Positions 12,391-24,119 of a DNA stretch of 64,000 nucleotides are shown one piece after another. The stretch is taken from the NCBI GenBank assembly GCA_033439265.1, contig JAVTVX010000019.1, forward strand, positions 15,588,039 through 15,652,038, written 5' to 3'. The notes beneath the pieces are model-generated. The model was not told the origin of the DNA, ran no database searches, and saw only the letters and a list, made by a program, of their open reading frames with translations. This DNA is from Dillenia suffruticosa. Lineage: Eukaryota; Streptophyta; Magnoliopsida; Dilleniales; Dilleniaceae. How positions within the stretch are numbered: position 1 is the first letter of the stretch; every line of letters begins with the position of its first letter. The position numbers and the translations under genes were made by a program.

Positions 12391-13590
12391 ATGAACATTA
12401 ATCAATCTATTGATAAATCAAACCTAATCAAAGAATTTTACAAACCTCGTAGGTTAACCAAAGTATCTCTTCCTCTAAAAAGATATGGTTTTGTCCATGA
12501 AAACTTATATAAGTTGTTCATTCACGAAGATAGCGATTGTGGAGATAGTCCTAAAACCTACAAAGAAACTATATCAAACTTAGACTCCTTGAAATAGTAG
12601 GAGACTATTAAATCTAAAATGGACACCATGTATGTGAACCAAGTATGGTATTTTGTCGACCCACTTGAAAGGGTAATAATCCCCCTGTCATGGATCCAAG
12701 CAATGGACTCAATTCTAATAGGAGAATTCAATCCAAAAAATTGACTTGTTAGGTGAGAGAGTCTATTGGATTTAACTAATATTTTATGATTTCTTGAAAA
12801 TCTGATATGAGATTCGTAACATTACCCTCTTCTTGAAAAGCCGGACGTTCACGAATGGCCTCTCACTCTGGCGGGTAACCATTTTCCTCTTTGGATGGCT
12901 CACATTCTGGCACTAGGTAGCCCTCTTCCGGGTAACCATTTTCCATGTTAGACCGAAAACTCTGATATTAGTTTGTCATGGATTCAAGTAATGGATTCAA
13001 ACCCAATAGGAGAATTCAACCCAAAAGATCGACCTGTTGGGTGAGAGAGTCTACTAGATTTAAGTAGTATTTTATGATTTTTTTTTTGGTTCTTATGTGG
13101 GATTCGTAACATAACCATAAGAGAAAAATAGGTTGTCATGAAAAATAGTTTAGATAGAAAGGTAAAGGCCTTTAAAGCTATGCTAGTGTTGAAGAACTAT
13201 TGCCAAAGACAAGAGATGGACCATGATGAGACCTTCTTGCCTATGGTTATGCTCAAGTTTAATCAGATTTTTCTAACCATTACTTTAAACTCTAACTATG
13301 AGATCTAACAAATGTGCGTTAAGACTATTTTGTTTCATAGATACATTGAGGAAAACATATTCATAAAACAGTCTCGTAGTTTTGAATCCAAAGATAGATC
13401 TATTGTGTGTATTTTTGAAAAATCCTTTTATGGTTTTAAACAAGTATCGATGAGTTGAAATCTTTGATTTGATAAAATCATAGACTTACAGATTTATCAA
13501 GATCGAAGTTGACCGATGTCTCAGAAAAGGTTAGTGAAAATGCAATCACATTTCTGATCATGTACATTGATGAGATCTAGTGTTCATATT
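12391..13590 (+). mobile_element. Ty1/copia pol fragment, interrupted by a TRIM
   Basis: Translated pieces match the integrase-RT linker and the first part of copia reverse transcriptase: a stretch resembling SLPLKRYGFVHENLYKLFI, then SKMDTMYVNQVWYFVDP, and after the interruption a block resembling the KAFKAMLV...DHDETF...MLK region and a degraded YIDD area at about 13560. It is a broken internal fragment without LTRs, with many breaks, and therefore old. A 426 bp TRIM splits it. Confidence 0.75.
12686..13111 (-). mobile_element. TRIM (terminal-repeat retrotransposon in miniature)
   Basis: Two direct repeats, 12686-12821 and 12974-13111 (136 and 138 bp, roughly 80-85% alike by eye), begin TGTCATGGAT and end TTCGTAACA, flanking a 152 bp interior with no coding capacity. 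On the - strand the interior starts with AACTAATATCAGAG, close to the usual tRNA-iMet primer site TGGTATCAGAG, and ends with the purine-rich AAGAAGAGGGTAA just before the second repeat. This arrangement is the TRIM layout. The repeats have diverged, so it is not recent. No clear target duplication was seen. Confidence 0.8.
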
Positions 13591-14393
13591 TTCCTTCCAG
13601 AGTTGCAGTCAGAATACTAAATTATCTTAATTACTTTCTCTAGACATACCGGTCTTATTATTATATAATAACATGTATCTCCAACAAGTTTTTTAATTAA
13701 TTGTATATGTCATACCCCAAATCTCTTTCATATATTCAGCATATATTAATTACCTGGCTAGTTTGTTCATAACAATTCGTTTTGTTTAGCATTATGAATA
13801 TCCAATACAATTTAAAAGATGATCAGTCAAATAGAAAATATTAAACACGTGATAATCAAACAATTTATGATAATAAAATCAATTCTATTGCAATTAATAT
13901 TTAAACCAACATAATTTCTACAAAGGAGCCCTAGTGACTAAAGGAAACTAGCTACTCATAGAGTAAAAAATACAAATAAAATCAGAAGAAAACATCGAAG
14001 GAAGAAAAATAGAAAAATCCTCTTTTGTGCTGGAAAAATTCTCCTCCCATTGCCTCCTTGGTTTCTTATCCTTCTTCCTACTTATATATTCTCCTTATAA
14101 AACTAGGTTGCAAATGATAAAGTTACTAAAAATCCTTTCTTTTAGAGTATTAAAAAGAAATTAGAAGTCAACAACTTAAAAGTATTTCACACTAGAATTG
14201 ACAAGTATTCTGCGTGTCGGTACAATTGCAGCCAAATGGTGCAGTTGTGGTTGGTCGCTATCAGGAAGATAGGATCAATTGTTTTCCTATTCTAACCTTC
14301 AATCCATGTTTTATTAACTCCAATTTATTTTTAACAATAAATAAATAAAAATATAATGAAATTATTCACATATTATACCAAATTGAGTTTAAA

Positions 14394-14427
<34 letters not shown>

Positions 14428-14684
14428 TATTCACATACTACTAAAAAATAAAGAATCAGCGATGAAAATATGTCACTGATAGTAAAAAAACAAGGGATTT
14501 TTTTCCATCAGTAATTTTCTATCGGTAATACCCTATTTTCTTATAGTAACACACACATACATGCATATCTATAATATTAATGTTATTTATTGAGAGAGAC
14601 AAAAGCCATTATCCTTTGGCGTGGGAATTAAGATCAGGACCAAAAAGTTACAAATTAAAAAAAAAAATATTTATTGAAGTAATT
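13591..14684. other. Intergenic AT-rich spacer
   Basis: No gene recognised. Contains a TA microsatellite at about 14396-14418 and low-complexity AT sequence. Confidence 0.5.
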
Positions 14685-15019
14685 GTACAATTTTCCTAAC
14701 TTGATTTATCGGATTAAGATTTGAATTTCAAAAATAATCACGTTATGAAACTTTTTACCTTTCCTATAGATAGGTTTACATTTACTAATGTAATTAATTG
14801 TTATTTGAATAGGAAACTTAAATCAACAATGTCAATAATGGGGCAAATGTTAATATTGGAAAAGTCTTGTCCCTGTTATGGAAATCTACTCGTTAAAAAA
14901 ATGTAGAGTGGAAATCCGGAACTTCCTTGTGGGTTCCCACACGCCTATCACAGCTTTCAAAATTCAATCTTGTATTAAGCTCTGACTTCGATTTTTTTCT
15001 TGTCTGTCTCTCTCTGTCC

Positions 15020-15139
<120 letters not shown>

Positions 15140-15142
15140 TAA

Positions 15143-15150
15143 TATAAATA
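15143..15150 (+). promoter_or_regulatory. Putative TATA box of U-box copy A
   Basis: TATAAATA sits about 92 bp upstream of the ATG, inside TACATAATATAAATATACAT, which is conserved exactly in copy B although the flanks have diverged. Conservation supports function. Confidence 0.55.
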
Positions 15151-15241
15151 TACATATAAAAGATCAATATATAACTCTCTCCCACTGAAATAGATAGAAA
15201 AACTGAACAGATAAGAACAAGAACACCAACCAACCAAACAT

Positions 15242-16474
15242 ATGGAGTATCCTCAAGATTTCGGATGCCCAATTTCAATGGAGCTAATGAAGGATCCGGT
15301 CACCATCTCCACTGGGGTCACCTACGATCGCAAAAACATCGAAAAATGGTTCTTCACATACAAGAAGAAGATATGTCCCGCCACCATGCAGCCCGTCGAT
15401 AATTACCATATTACCCCAAACCACACCCTCAAGCGGCTCATTCTCGCCTGGCAAAACGGTAATAATCCTCACTCTCTACAACCCACTCCATCCTCGTCTC
15501 CTTCACGTCCACCACCACCGCCTTCTTCCAAGCATGAGGAAATAGTTTCCATATTCAAGAACATCGAGACAACCCCTTTTAAATTGAACTTTCTCAAGAA
15601 ACTCCGGACCCTGGTAGAGCTAAACGATGAGGTTAGAGATGATTTTGTTAGATTGGGTGGTGTAGAAGTGCTTGTTCATGTCATAGTAGTGCAAATTCTT
15701 ATGGAGACTTCGGATTTTGTGTCTTTTAGATCTTGTGAAGAGGCTCTAGGAATTCTTCATAAAATTCCCATCTATGAGGAGAGTGACTATAGTGTAAAGA
15801 TTTTGTCCAAGCCTGAGTGCATGAAAGCTATGGCGATCATACTTCAAAGGGGAAGTTCGGAAGCTATATTTTATGCTGTTGATTTGTTTAGAAAGTTGGG
15901 GAAAGTTGAGTATGATTGGAGTAGATTTATTCAAGATCAAGGCATTGACTTTTTCAAGTCATTGTTAGAGCTTATATCGGACGAGATGTGTAAAAAGGCA
16001 AGTTCATATGCATTGGAGGTGTTGATAGATATACTAAATGCCTCCAAGAAGAGCCGGACAAAGGCAATTGAAGCAGGGGCTATATGCGTGCTGGTTGAAC
16101 TTCTACCGGACTCATCAAGGTCAAAATGTGAGAAGATCTTGGTATTGATCAAGTTGCTCTGTGAGTGTGCGGATGGGAGATTGGCGCTGGTGGAGCATGG
16201 GCTAGGGGTGGCAGCCGTGTCAAAAAAGTTGATGAATGTATCGGACGGGGCCACAAAGATGGGAGTGAAGATCTTGTGGTTGATATGTAGTTGTCATCCT
16301 AGTGTGAGAGTTCTAGAGGAGATGTTGATTTACGGAAGTGTGAAGAAGCTTTTGGCATTGTTACATGTGAATGGAAGGTCATCAACCAAGGACAAGGCAT
16401 TGAAGATGTTCAAGTTGCATGGCAATGCTTGGAAGAGATTTCCTTGTTTTCCTAGTGAGTTGAACGATTATTAG
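15242..16474 (+). CDS. U-box/ARM-repeat E3 ubiquitin ligase, PUB22/23/24 type, copy A
   Basis: A single-exon 410 aa protein. Residues 4-77 form a U-box: CPISMELMKDPVTISTG, then TYDR at 27-30, Trp36, CPATMQP and ITPNHTLKRLI. U-boxes recruit the ubiquitin-loaded E2 and transfer ubiquitin to a substrate. A proline/serine-rich linker (about 80-97) leads into an all-helical armadillo-like region (about 100-400) with the clade motifs KCEKILVLIKLLCECADGR, GVAAVSKKL and the C-terminal WKRFPC. Architecture, length and lack of introns fit Arabidopsis PUB22/23/24, which dampen PAMP-triggered immunity and act in drought responses; that role is known for relatives, not shown here. Residue 8 is Gly where Arg is usual (FRCPIS). 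The ATG lies about 92 bp after a TATA box and is the first in frame. Copy B is at 33,668-34,906. Confidence 0.92.
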   Translation: MEYPQDFGCPISMELMKDPVTISTGVTYDRKNIEKWFFTYKKKICPATMQPVDNYHITPNHTLKRLILAWQNGNNPHSLQPTPSSSPSRPPPPPSSKHEEIVSIFKNIETTPFKLNFLKKLRTLVELNDEVRDDFVRLGGVEVLVHVIVVQILMETSDFVSFRSCEEALGILHKIPIYEESDYSVKILSKPECMKAMAIILQRGSSEAIFYAVDLFRKLGKVEYDWSRFIQDQGIDFFKSLLELISDEMCKKASSYALEVLIDILNASKKSRTKAIEAGAICVLVELLPDSSRSKCEKILVLIKLLCECADGRLALVEHGLGVAAVSKKLMNVSDGATKMGVKILWLICSCHPSVRVLEEMLIYGSVKKLLALLHVNGRSSTKDKALKMFKLHGNAWKRFPCFPSELNDY

Positions 16475-16882
16475 GGATAATTAATAGGTGATGTTTGACA
16501 TAATGCAAATAGATGTCAAATGGAAACTAAAAGTATAGTGGTTATACATATGCACAAATATTTCTTACCAAACTATCAATATTGTCCTAGTCAAATTGTT
16601 GGTATTGATTTTTTTCCCCTTTTCCCCTTCTCTTGGGCATGATTTATGGTGTTTGATTTGCATTGTTTGTGATAAACCACCACCATCAGTACAATAAGAC
16701 TCTTATCTGATTTTGGTTATAGATATTTTTTAGGCATTCAAATATAAATCATTTCAGGAAATTGCTGTTGCATCCAGGAATGGGCAAATATACATAACAA
16801 AATTTTCTAACCTTTTCGCTATGTTTATTTAACACTGTTCTCGTTTTGTTTTTGTCAATTGCCTTTGAGATATGTAAGAAAT

Positions 16883-16884
<2 letters not shown>

Positions 16885-16924
<40 letters not shown>
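16885..16924. repeat. (TA)n microsatellite
   Basis: About 40 bp of near-perfect AT dinucleotide in the 3' flank of copy A; no counterpart is visible in the copy B flank. Confidence 0.9.
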
Positions 16925-16926
<2 letters not shown>

Positions 16927-17879
16927 ACTATATCTCTATCTTGTTGGATTGCATTATGTTAAGTGATCTGCCTTGCTAACCTCAACAGCAAAGCTAAAGC
17001 AAGCTTTTCAATTATTTGAACAATCTTATGTTTTCAATATTTACTTCTTTCTTTCTTGTTTTGAGGATAATTACTATGACTTAAAATAGCCAAGGCATGT
17101 TTTATGGTAATTACGTGAGTTACTGCGATAAACAACATTTTCTTTCTCTAACATGATGTGTGGCTCTTTAGCTGGGGATCAATAATCCTCCGCCCCCCCC
17201 CCCCAAAAAAAAAACCCTTTTTATTCTAGGAAATTAGAGGCATCTAATGTTGTTCTTTATTGAAAAATTGAAGTGTGGGACTAGATTTCCCATGTGTTGG
17301 CCTCCAAAGAATGGGTTGACATTAGCTGGAATTTATATTAAAGCAACAACATATGACATATCACAGCCTAAATGGGTAGAACACTTCAAATTTAGGACAT
17401 TGATGCTAACCCACTAAAGAATTCGTCTTGCTTAATCCTTTTCTTTTGTTTCCAATGTAGAATAAATCAAATTAGAAATTAAAAAAAAAAAAGGTATGCA
17501 TTTGAGGAAGTTATAGGTCATTCTTGCATAGAGCGGGTCATGCTATTCCTGACCTTGATTTTGCATAAGATTTCTAAGTTGAAACCGTAAATAGCTGCTC
17601 TTGTAGCCCCTAAGAACCTGAAGAAAATCATTTTCCAATTATCAAAATAAGGTAAGAAGTTATAGAAGAGCCTAGTGAAGTAACAAAAAGTGGTCTGGCA
17701 TCTAAAATTCATAGCTTACTAAGAAATCGAATAATTTGTGAGCAGACTATGTTTTCGCTGATTAAAAACTGATCAGGGTTTGAAAACTTCAATATTGATT
17801 AAGGTATAATTGAAAACTTCAGTATCACACAAAACTTGTCAAAATAGCACTCTCAAAAAGGCAAAAATCTTTTACTAAA

Positions 17880-18055
17880 TTTTTTTTTTCCACCGTTAGT
17901 ATTCAGAATTTTATTTCGATTAATTTAGTTCTAACATCTATTGGGTCCTATTTAGGAGGTAACTCTCATACTATAATCTTTTTTATTTTCAAATTTCGAA
18001 CTTGAGATTTCGTTAAAGAACTTAACACTTCACTTTATTAGGTCAATTATCTGTT
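17880..18055 (-). mobile_element. SINE-like element, family A, diverged
   Basis: On the + strand a poly-T run is followed by CAGAATTTTATTTCGATTAATTTAG, then GGGTCCTATTTAGGAGG, which aligns with the body of the 36.7 kb SINE. At the other end, read on the - strand, TTGACCTAATAAAGTGA and TCTCAAGTTCGAAATTT resemble tRNA A and B boxes. No clear target duplication. Confidence 0.45.
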
Positions 18056-19032
18056 AATATAAAATATTTGTCCTTTTCCACTTGCAATTGACTATTTCGC
18101 AAAAGTTTTAGGAATTCCATCTTTATGACAAACCATGTGACGAATTCAAAATACCCGACAGCATTCTTAATTCTTAATTTCTGGGAATCTTTACATTAGT
18201 CAACTTTCTACAATAGGGGGAAACCAAGAAACTAGGGAAAACAATGGAAAAAAATGCCACAAAACATATATTTCTTTGCATATCTCATTGATTTCAAATG
18301 GAAATTTACACTTTTTTTTAAAGGAAATTGCCTTAAAACTCATCAGAAATCACCTTCAATTTGAGCATGTACATGGCAAGTTACTCCATCAAACAATGGC
18401 CTTTAAAGTTCTGCTGAAAACATTGACTGACTGCCAAAGGTGTTCATATACACATCCGCTATTATGAAAATTGATGGACCAAAAGATTGCTGACTAGAAA
18501 ATTTGAAATATTAGGTCTGACCCTTCTTTGCTTGGTTGTTTCTTTTAAACTTCCAAAGCCTTATTATGAAAATAATTGAAGGATGGAATCAAACCTTTTT
18601 TAGCATAATATTTAGTTGAATCCACAAAACATGCCCAATGTACATGCCTAACTAACGCGTTTGATACGAGGGCTATTGAACATATGTAACATTGAGACTT
18701 TATTTTATAGTCAACACTTCACGATTCATTTTTTTTCATAAATTATCGATTTTAAATAATTATGTTAAATCTTATTAAATATAATTTGAATCAAATTAGA
18801 ATTTTAGAAAACAAAACTATCATGATATCTATTTTTTAATATATAAAATTCAAATTTAAAATTTTATTTAAAAAATATTAATATCCGAGCATTGAATCAA
18901 CCGGACGTTTTTTAATTTCAAAGAAAGTGATGCTTGAGATTTCCAAGCATTTTCCCCGGTACATGATGGCACATGATGACCATGTAAATTTCTAGGGATT
19001 TAATAAATAACCACTTTATCAACTTTTACTAT

Positions 19033-19070
<38 letters not shown>

Positions 19071-21011
19071 AAAACATTAACCCTTTCAAGGTCAATGAGG
19101 CAACAAAAAGAGTGGCCCTTTCACCGGTCACAATCAAAATTAAGCTTGTGTTTTGTTCAAAAGTGGAAAAGTAAAAAGAGACGAGGAAAAGCAACGGTTA
19201 TGGCATGTTATTGCATTAATTACAAGTTCTTTTCGCTTTCGGTGGACAAAAGGGGTTTCCCAGAAAGTTTACCAGTCTCTTTCAAAACTTCTCAGTCAAA
19301 CGTCTTCATGCTGCAAGTTGCATGAAATGAAAAATAAAAGAAACTCTCTACACTGAAAGCTCCACATGATGTGTGCATGAGATCAATCTTTTTCTTCCCC
19401 AGTTAATACCTAACCTTTTAGGTTTACAAATGGTTAGATTTGAGGACAGAAAAGGACATCAAAACTTGGGTCAATGAAATAAAAATTTTGAAAATATACG
19501 AAGAAAAAGTTTGAAAAATTATTAAAAGTTTCTTCTGGGTCTTCGTCCTTGTCCCCCCCCCCTAAAAAAAGAGATACAGAAATTAGCCCATTTTTATCTC
19601 AAGAGGGAAATAACTTTTTTTTTTCTTTTTATTTATCTCTACCTATGTAAATTAAACATAATATTTTTTTTATCATAGATATCACCTTTATCATGCATAC
19701 CATTTCAAATAGGTCACGTGTACTATTTTTTTTTTTTTGTTATACAAGAATTCGAATCTAAAATCATCAAATTGGGAGAGATATTGTGATCATTAAGCTG
19801 TCTACTTGGGAGCCACGGGCACGTGTACCATTTCAAATACGCCTATGGTTTGAAGTCACATGTTTGGCTTCCAGGACCTCATGGAAGCTCAGCAACAATA
19901 CTTGCAGCAAGTTGACCATTTAACCACACCAGTAGGTAACGTACCAAAACCAACACTACCAATTATTTCTTTAAATTTCTTAAGCTTGCAAAACAGTTTG
20001 AATGATCAAACTGCGAAATTTATCCGAAATTTTCAATGTTGTTTCTAAAAGAATGGCGAGTGGAAGTCAAGTTTTGTAGAATTCCCAATCACATATTTTC
20101 AAAGAAACTATCTAAATTTTAGGACTTGGAAAATTTTGTGGTATTAAATCTATTGGGAAAGTTTGAATGGTTACGAAAATCGAAAAGGTTGACTTGTACT
20201 AAAATGATTTAATGAGATTATACTTCAAATTCAAATATATTGCTGATTAGATTAAAAATAAATTATTTTAAGATATATAAATTAAAAATAAAAGTATGAG
20301 ACAGTAAAATTTTAAAATTTTTAAAATAAAATCAGATTTTTGTGATTTTTCTTTTTTCGTTAATAGTAGAAAAGTGAAGTGGTTGTCCTGTCGAAGGAAA
20401 ACAGTATTTATATAGAAAAAGAATATGTACTACGAAAAAAGACCTATCAATTCAAGAGACACGAACAAATGGGCATAATTACAACTGTTTAAAAGTTGTG
20501 TCCATTTGCTTACAATAATATAATAGGCAGAATTCCATCATTTCTTTTTCGGTCACAACAATTCCTTAATTTCAATAATAATTATTTTTTAAAAAATAAA
20601 ATTTAAAATTTTTCTCTCATTCCTCTTTTTCATGAAAATCAATTGACTTGTTGCTTGATGAGTTATAAATCCATCAAGATTTCTTTTCTTTTCCGATGTG
20701 GGACAAAAATCATCCTCACTTGGTTTGTTTATTACTGGTCATGCATTTATTTATTATTTTGGATGTAAATTTTTCTTGTTCAATGGACATTACACTTCAA
20801 ATAAAATATCTCATTAAAATTATAATTGATTCTCTAAAAACCGATTGTCATAAACCCATTGAAATGCCGACCCAGCAACCCCATACCTCTTATAATCTTG
20901 TAAGGTCATAGAAGTAATGTCATGTTAAGTGTTTTCCTTTAGATTTGTAAATAAAATCTCAGAATTGTAAAATATTTATCATACCCATTAGACAACTATT
21001 TCAAGAGTATT
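18056..21011. other. Intergenic spacer right of U-box copy A
   Basis: AT-rich, with a poly-A tract at about 19037-19068 and short C runs. No gene or recognisable domain apart from the SINE at 19,728-19,819. Confidence 0.5.
19728..19819 (-). mobile_element. Short tRNA-like SINE with target duplication
   Basis: An element of about 92 bp lies between near-perfect 13 bp direct repeats, CACGTGTACTATT (19715-19727) and CACGTGTACCATT (19820-19832). Read on the - strand it has an A-box-like CAGCTTAATGATCAC, a B-box-like TAGATTCGAATTC and a poly-A tail. Tail plus target duplication indicates LINE-driven insertion. Confidence 0.7.
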
Positions 21012-22111
21012 ATTGTAACATTCTAGAATTTCCATACCTTAGTGCTCGAATTGTGAGGAGCGTATGTCACAATGTCTATTGTGGACCCTAATCTCCTCTC
21101 CTAGTTATAATATGATACCTTCATCATACTTACAATGGACCCTAATCTCTTATCGTGACTATCATTATCCATAGTGGTTACTATGAACCCTTGGTGGGTT
21201 CTGTTTGTCTTGTCATGACTATGAAGTCATCGTAGTTGCGATGACAACTTCATGCCTGAAACCTTAGTTTGGGATTTTTTATTTTTTATTTTTGAATCGT
21301 ATGTGGTTTTATTTAATATAATTCGACTTGGATTGATCGATTTTGACCTGAATTGACCAGTTTGGCTCAGTGTGACTCGCTTGACTTGGTTTGACAGTTT
21401 GGCCTATTTAGCCCAATTAGCCCTAGTAGATCTCGTGGGACTGCTTTACGCTGAGTCCTAGTTGCTTTGGTTAGTATCCAAGCTTGTTGATTGTCTTTTA
21501 TTATCTTCCCTCCCTTCATTATTATACTTTGATAGCGTACTATGTAAGTGATATATATAAATATATATTTATACAAACACTTTGAGATCGGAGCATGTGA
21601 TATGATTTGTTATGAACATATTATCTATTGTCCCTGAGTTGGATAAGTTTTGTATTGTGTTTAGAGAGATCTTTGTCCGGGTCCATCGTGATCTCCAGCC
21701 CATTCAATCTAGCAGATCTATGGGCTGATTTTATTATTTGATGCTCCATGTTAGGGGACTGACTAATTAGTATTTGGATTGATAAGATGATTTTGATAAA
21801 TATTATTATATTATACCAATGATCAGCATGATTGTATTAAAGTGATTTGAGTTCCTGTGAGGGATGAGAGCAACGAGTTTATGGGCAGTACCTATATCCT
21901 TAAAGACGACTAAATGCCCAAAGAACATATAATTGAACATTAGACCTTGAGACCTACTTATGTTCTAGATTTACTCAGCATATTATTCATGTTTCATACT
22001 CTTTTGATTTTGGAATAATATATCTATAGTTTTGTCTCTTGGAAAAACTTGACTTATATTTTGAATCTATCTTCTTGTAATCATCACATGTACGCATAAT
22101 AGTTACCGTTG
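21012..22111 (+). mobile_element. Possible solo LTR or unclassified repeat
   Basis: The stretch starts TGTAACATTCTAGAATTTCC, similar to the opening of many plant gypsy LTRs, and has a TATA-like AT run near 21550-21575. It lies directly against the left end of the copia fossil. No second LTR, primer site or coding was found, so the call is weak. Confidence 0.25.
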
Positions 22112-23233
22112 TCTTTCAAGGCAGTTCATTACAAGTCTCTTGATCTACCAATCGGCACATTTATTTTGCCCATTACATTATCTTTGATGAAGATTGTTAT
22201 CCAAATTGCAAATCTACTCCACCCCTTTCTACAGTAGCTTCATTCTCACTTTCAATTTCTCCCTCTCTTATTATCCTTGATTCGCTACCTTTATCTCCAT
22301 CTACAATCACTACTCAAACCTATATCGTAGAACCCTCTTCTACCTCAACTTTTGAACCTGTAGCCAGTTTGATCAATTACCTCCCATACCTTTTGAACCA
22401 AAAAACCTATCCCATGACAACAAGCTCCAAAGCTTCTGCTACTTCTCTCCGCATTTCACTTTCCACTAAATATCATATGCCTTTCTCTCATGCTGATTAT
22501 GCCTTCTTCTAAACTGTCAAGTCTTCTCATCGATGTCGAGCTATATCTGAGAAATATAATGCCCTAAAAATTGGCAACTGGTCTCTTGTTTGGCCTCCTC
22601 ACTGCAATATAGTTGGCTCCAAATGGTTTTATTGAGCGTTATAAAGAACGTTTTATTGCTAAACATTTTGATCAATCACCGAGTATACTACGTAGATACT
22701 TATAGTCTAATTGTTAAGCCCACTACAATTAGCATTGTGCTCTCTCTTGCCTTGCCCTACAGCTTGTTAGTTTATTTCTCATTGACAACTTGATGTTCAT
22801 AATACCATTTTGTAGAGGAAGTCTACATTCAGCAATCTCCTAGTTTTGTTGATCCTCATTACCCAACTCATGTGTGCTGTCTCCCAAATCTCTTTATGGT
22901 CTCAGGCAGACTCCTCATACCAGTTTCAAAAGTTACATCCTACCCTTTTGAATTGGTTTTTCAAGCTCTATCTTGGATCATTCTTCGTTCATTAGCAACA
23001 GACCATACCATGATTGTGCTAGTTTAAGTTGACGATAACATTGCTATTAGCAGCATACCACGAAAGTACTAGTTTATGTTGATGCTATTATTATTATTGG
23101 CAGCCATTCTCATTTCATTTCAAACCTTATTACTCATTTGAATTAGAATTTTGCCTTAAAGGATCTCGAGCCCTTTCAACTCTTATTGGATATTGATGTT
23201 GGTACCACATCAACACGTGTATATTTGATGGTT

Positions 23234-24055
23234 CTTTGGAGGTGGGTTTGGCTTTAGAGGTAATGTCTCTGCTAACTCGAACGAGATGGTTTGGACATTT
23301 GGTGATCTCGAGTAGTGAGATCTACAAAAAGACCACCGAAGGGTGCTCTAGTGGGAAAGGTTCCAAATCTTAAATTAGAAAGCGGTTTTTGAAAGAGAAG
23401 AAACAAACCAAAAGAAAGCATTCTGTTGTGCAAATGGTAAGAGAGTGCATAAGCATAAGTGTAAGAGTCTGTGTATCTTGCATGAATGACTTACTGGTAT
23501 ATATATATAATTATCTGGCGTGAGAGACGTATGCATGCGAAACATTAAAACGCTAATTTCCTTTTACAAGATACCCGAGATTACTGGGATCACGATAAAA
23601 GGATCCCAAAAGATCGATCTCAAATGCTATCGATTAGAAAGGTTTTGATGATTCTAGAGATTCCTTTCCATGATTTAAAGTCTCCTTTCCATTTACGGAA
23701 AACTCTATATGTATTTTCAAGAGTGAATATTTTCTTCATGGGGCTGAGTGACAATCACTGAACACAAGGTAGGTGCTGTGATCGAGCAACCGTCTACCAG
23801 ATGAATACTGAGTGAATATGGGCTGTGCCTACCCGACTGAGAGATAAATCTCGTATTGATAACACGTTTCAATTGATGTATCCCTTGGGCCAGGGGTTCG
23901 GAGAGTCTCAATCCTCGTAATAGCAATAGATCTTCAAAACTAAACAGTTGATCAATTAGGTGGCTACCGATTGAGAGGCCAATAGGAATACAGGGAGTCG
24001 TTCTGGGCCAGTCTTGATCCCAATGGGATTTGAACCATTTTGTCATGCATCATCA
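23234..24055 (-). repeat. Left (3') LTR of the gypsy element
   Basis: Aligns along its whole length with 29403-30235, sharing for example AAGAGAGTGCATAAG and CAATGGGATTTG. Ends CATCATCA next to the purine-rich tract of the interior. Confidence 0.85.
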
Positions 24056-24119
24056 CTTGCCCCTACTCCTGTTGTCACTTCAAAAAAGGGTTTTAGGAGT
24101 ACAGCGTACCAGAAACTTT

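Noticed and set aside
15937-16254. - strand open frame of 105 codons in U-box copy A
   Set aside because: An equal shadow frame exists in copy B at 33,894-34,211, as expected when the sense coding sequence is conserved; no domain.
17160-17215. C and A runs as a structured element
   Set aside because: Simple homopolymer runs; the matching place in the other duplication arm lacks them.
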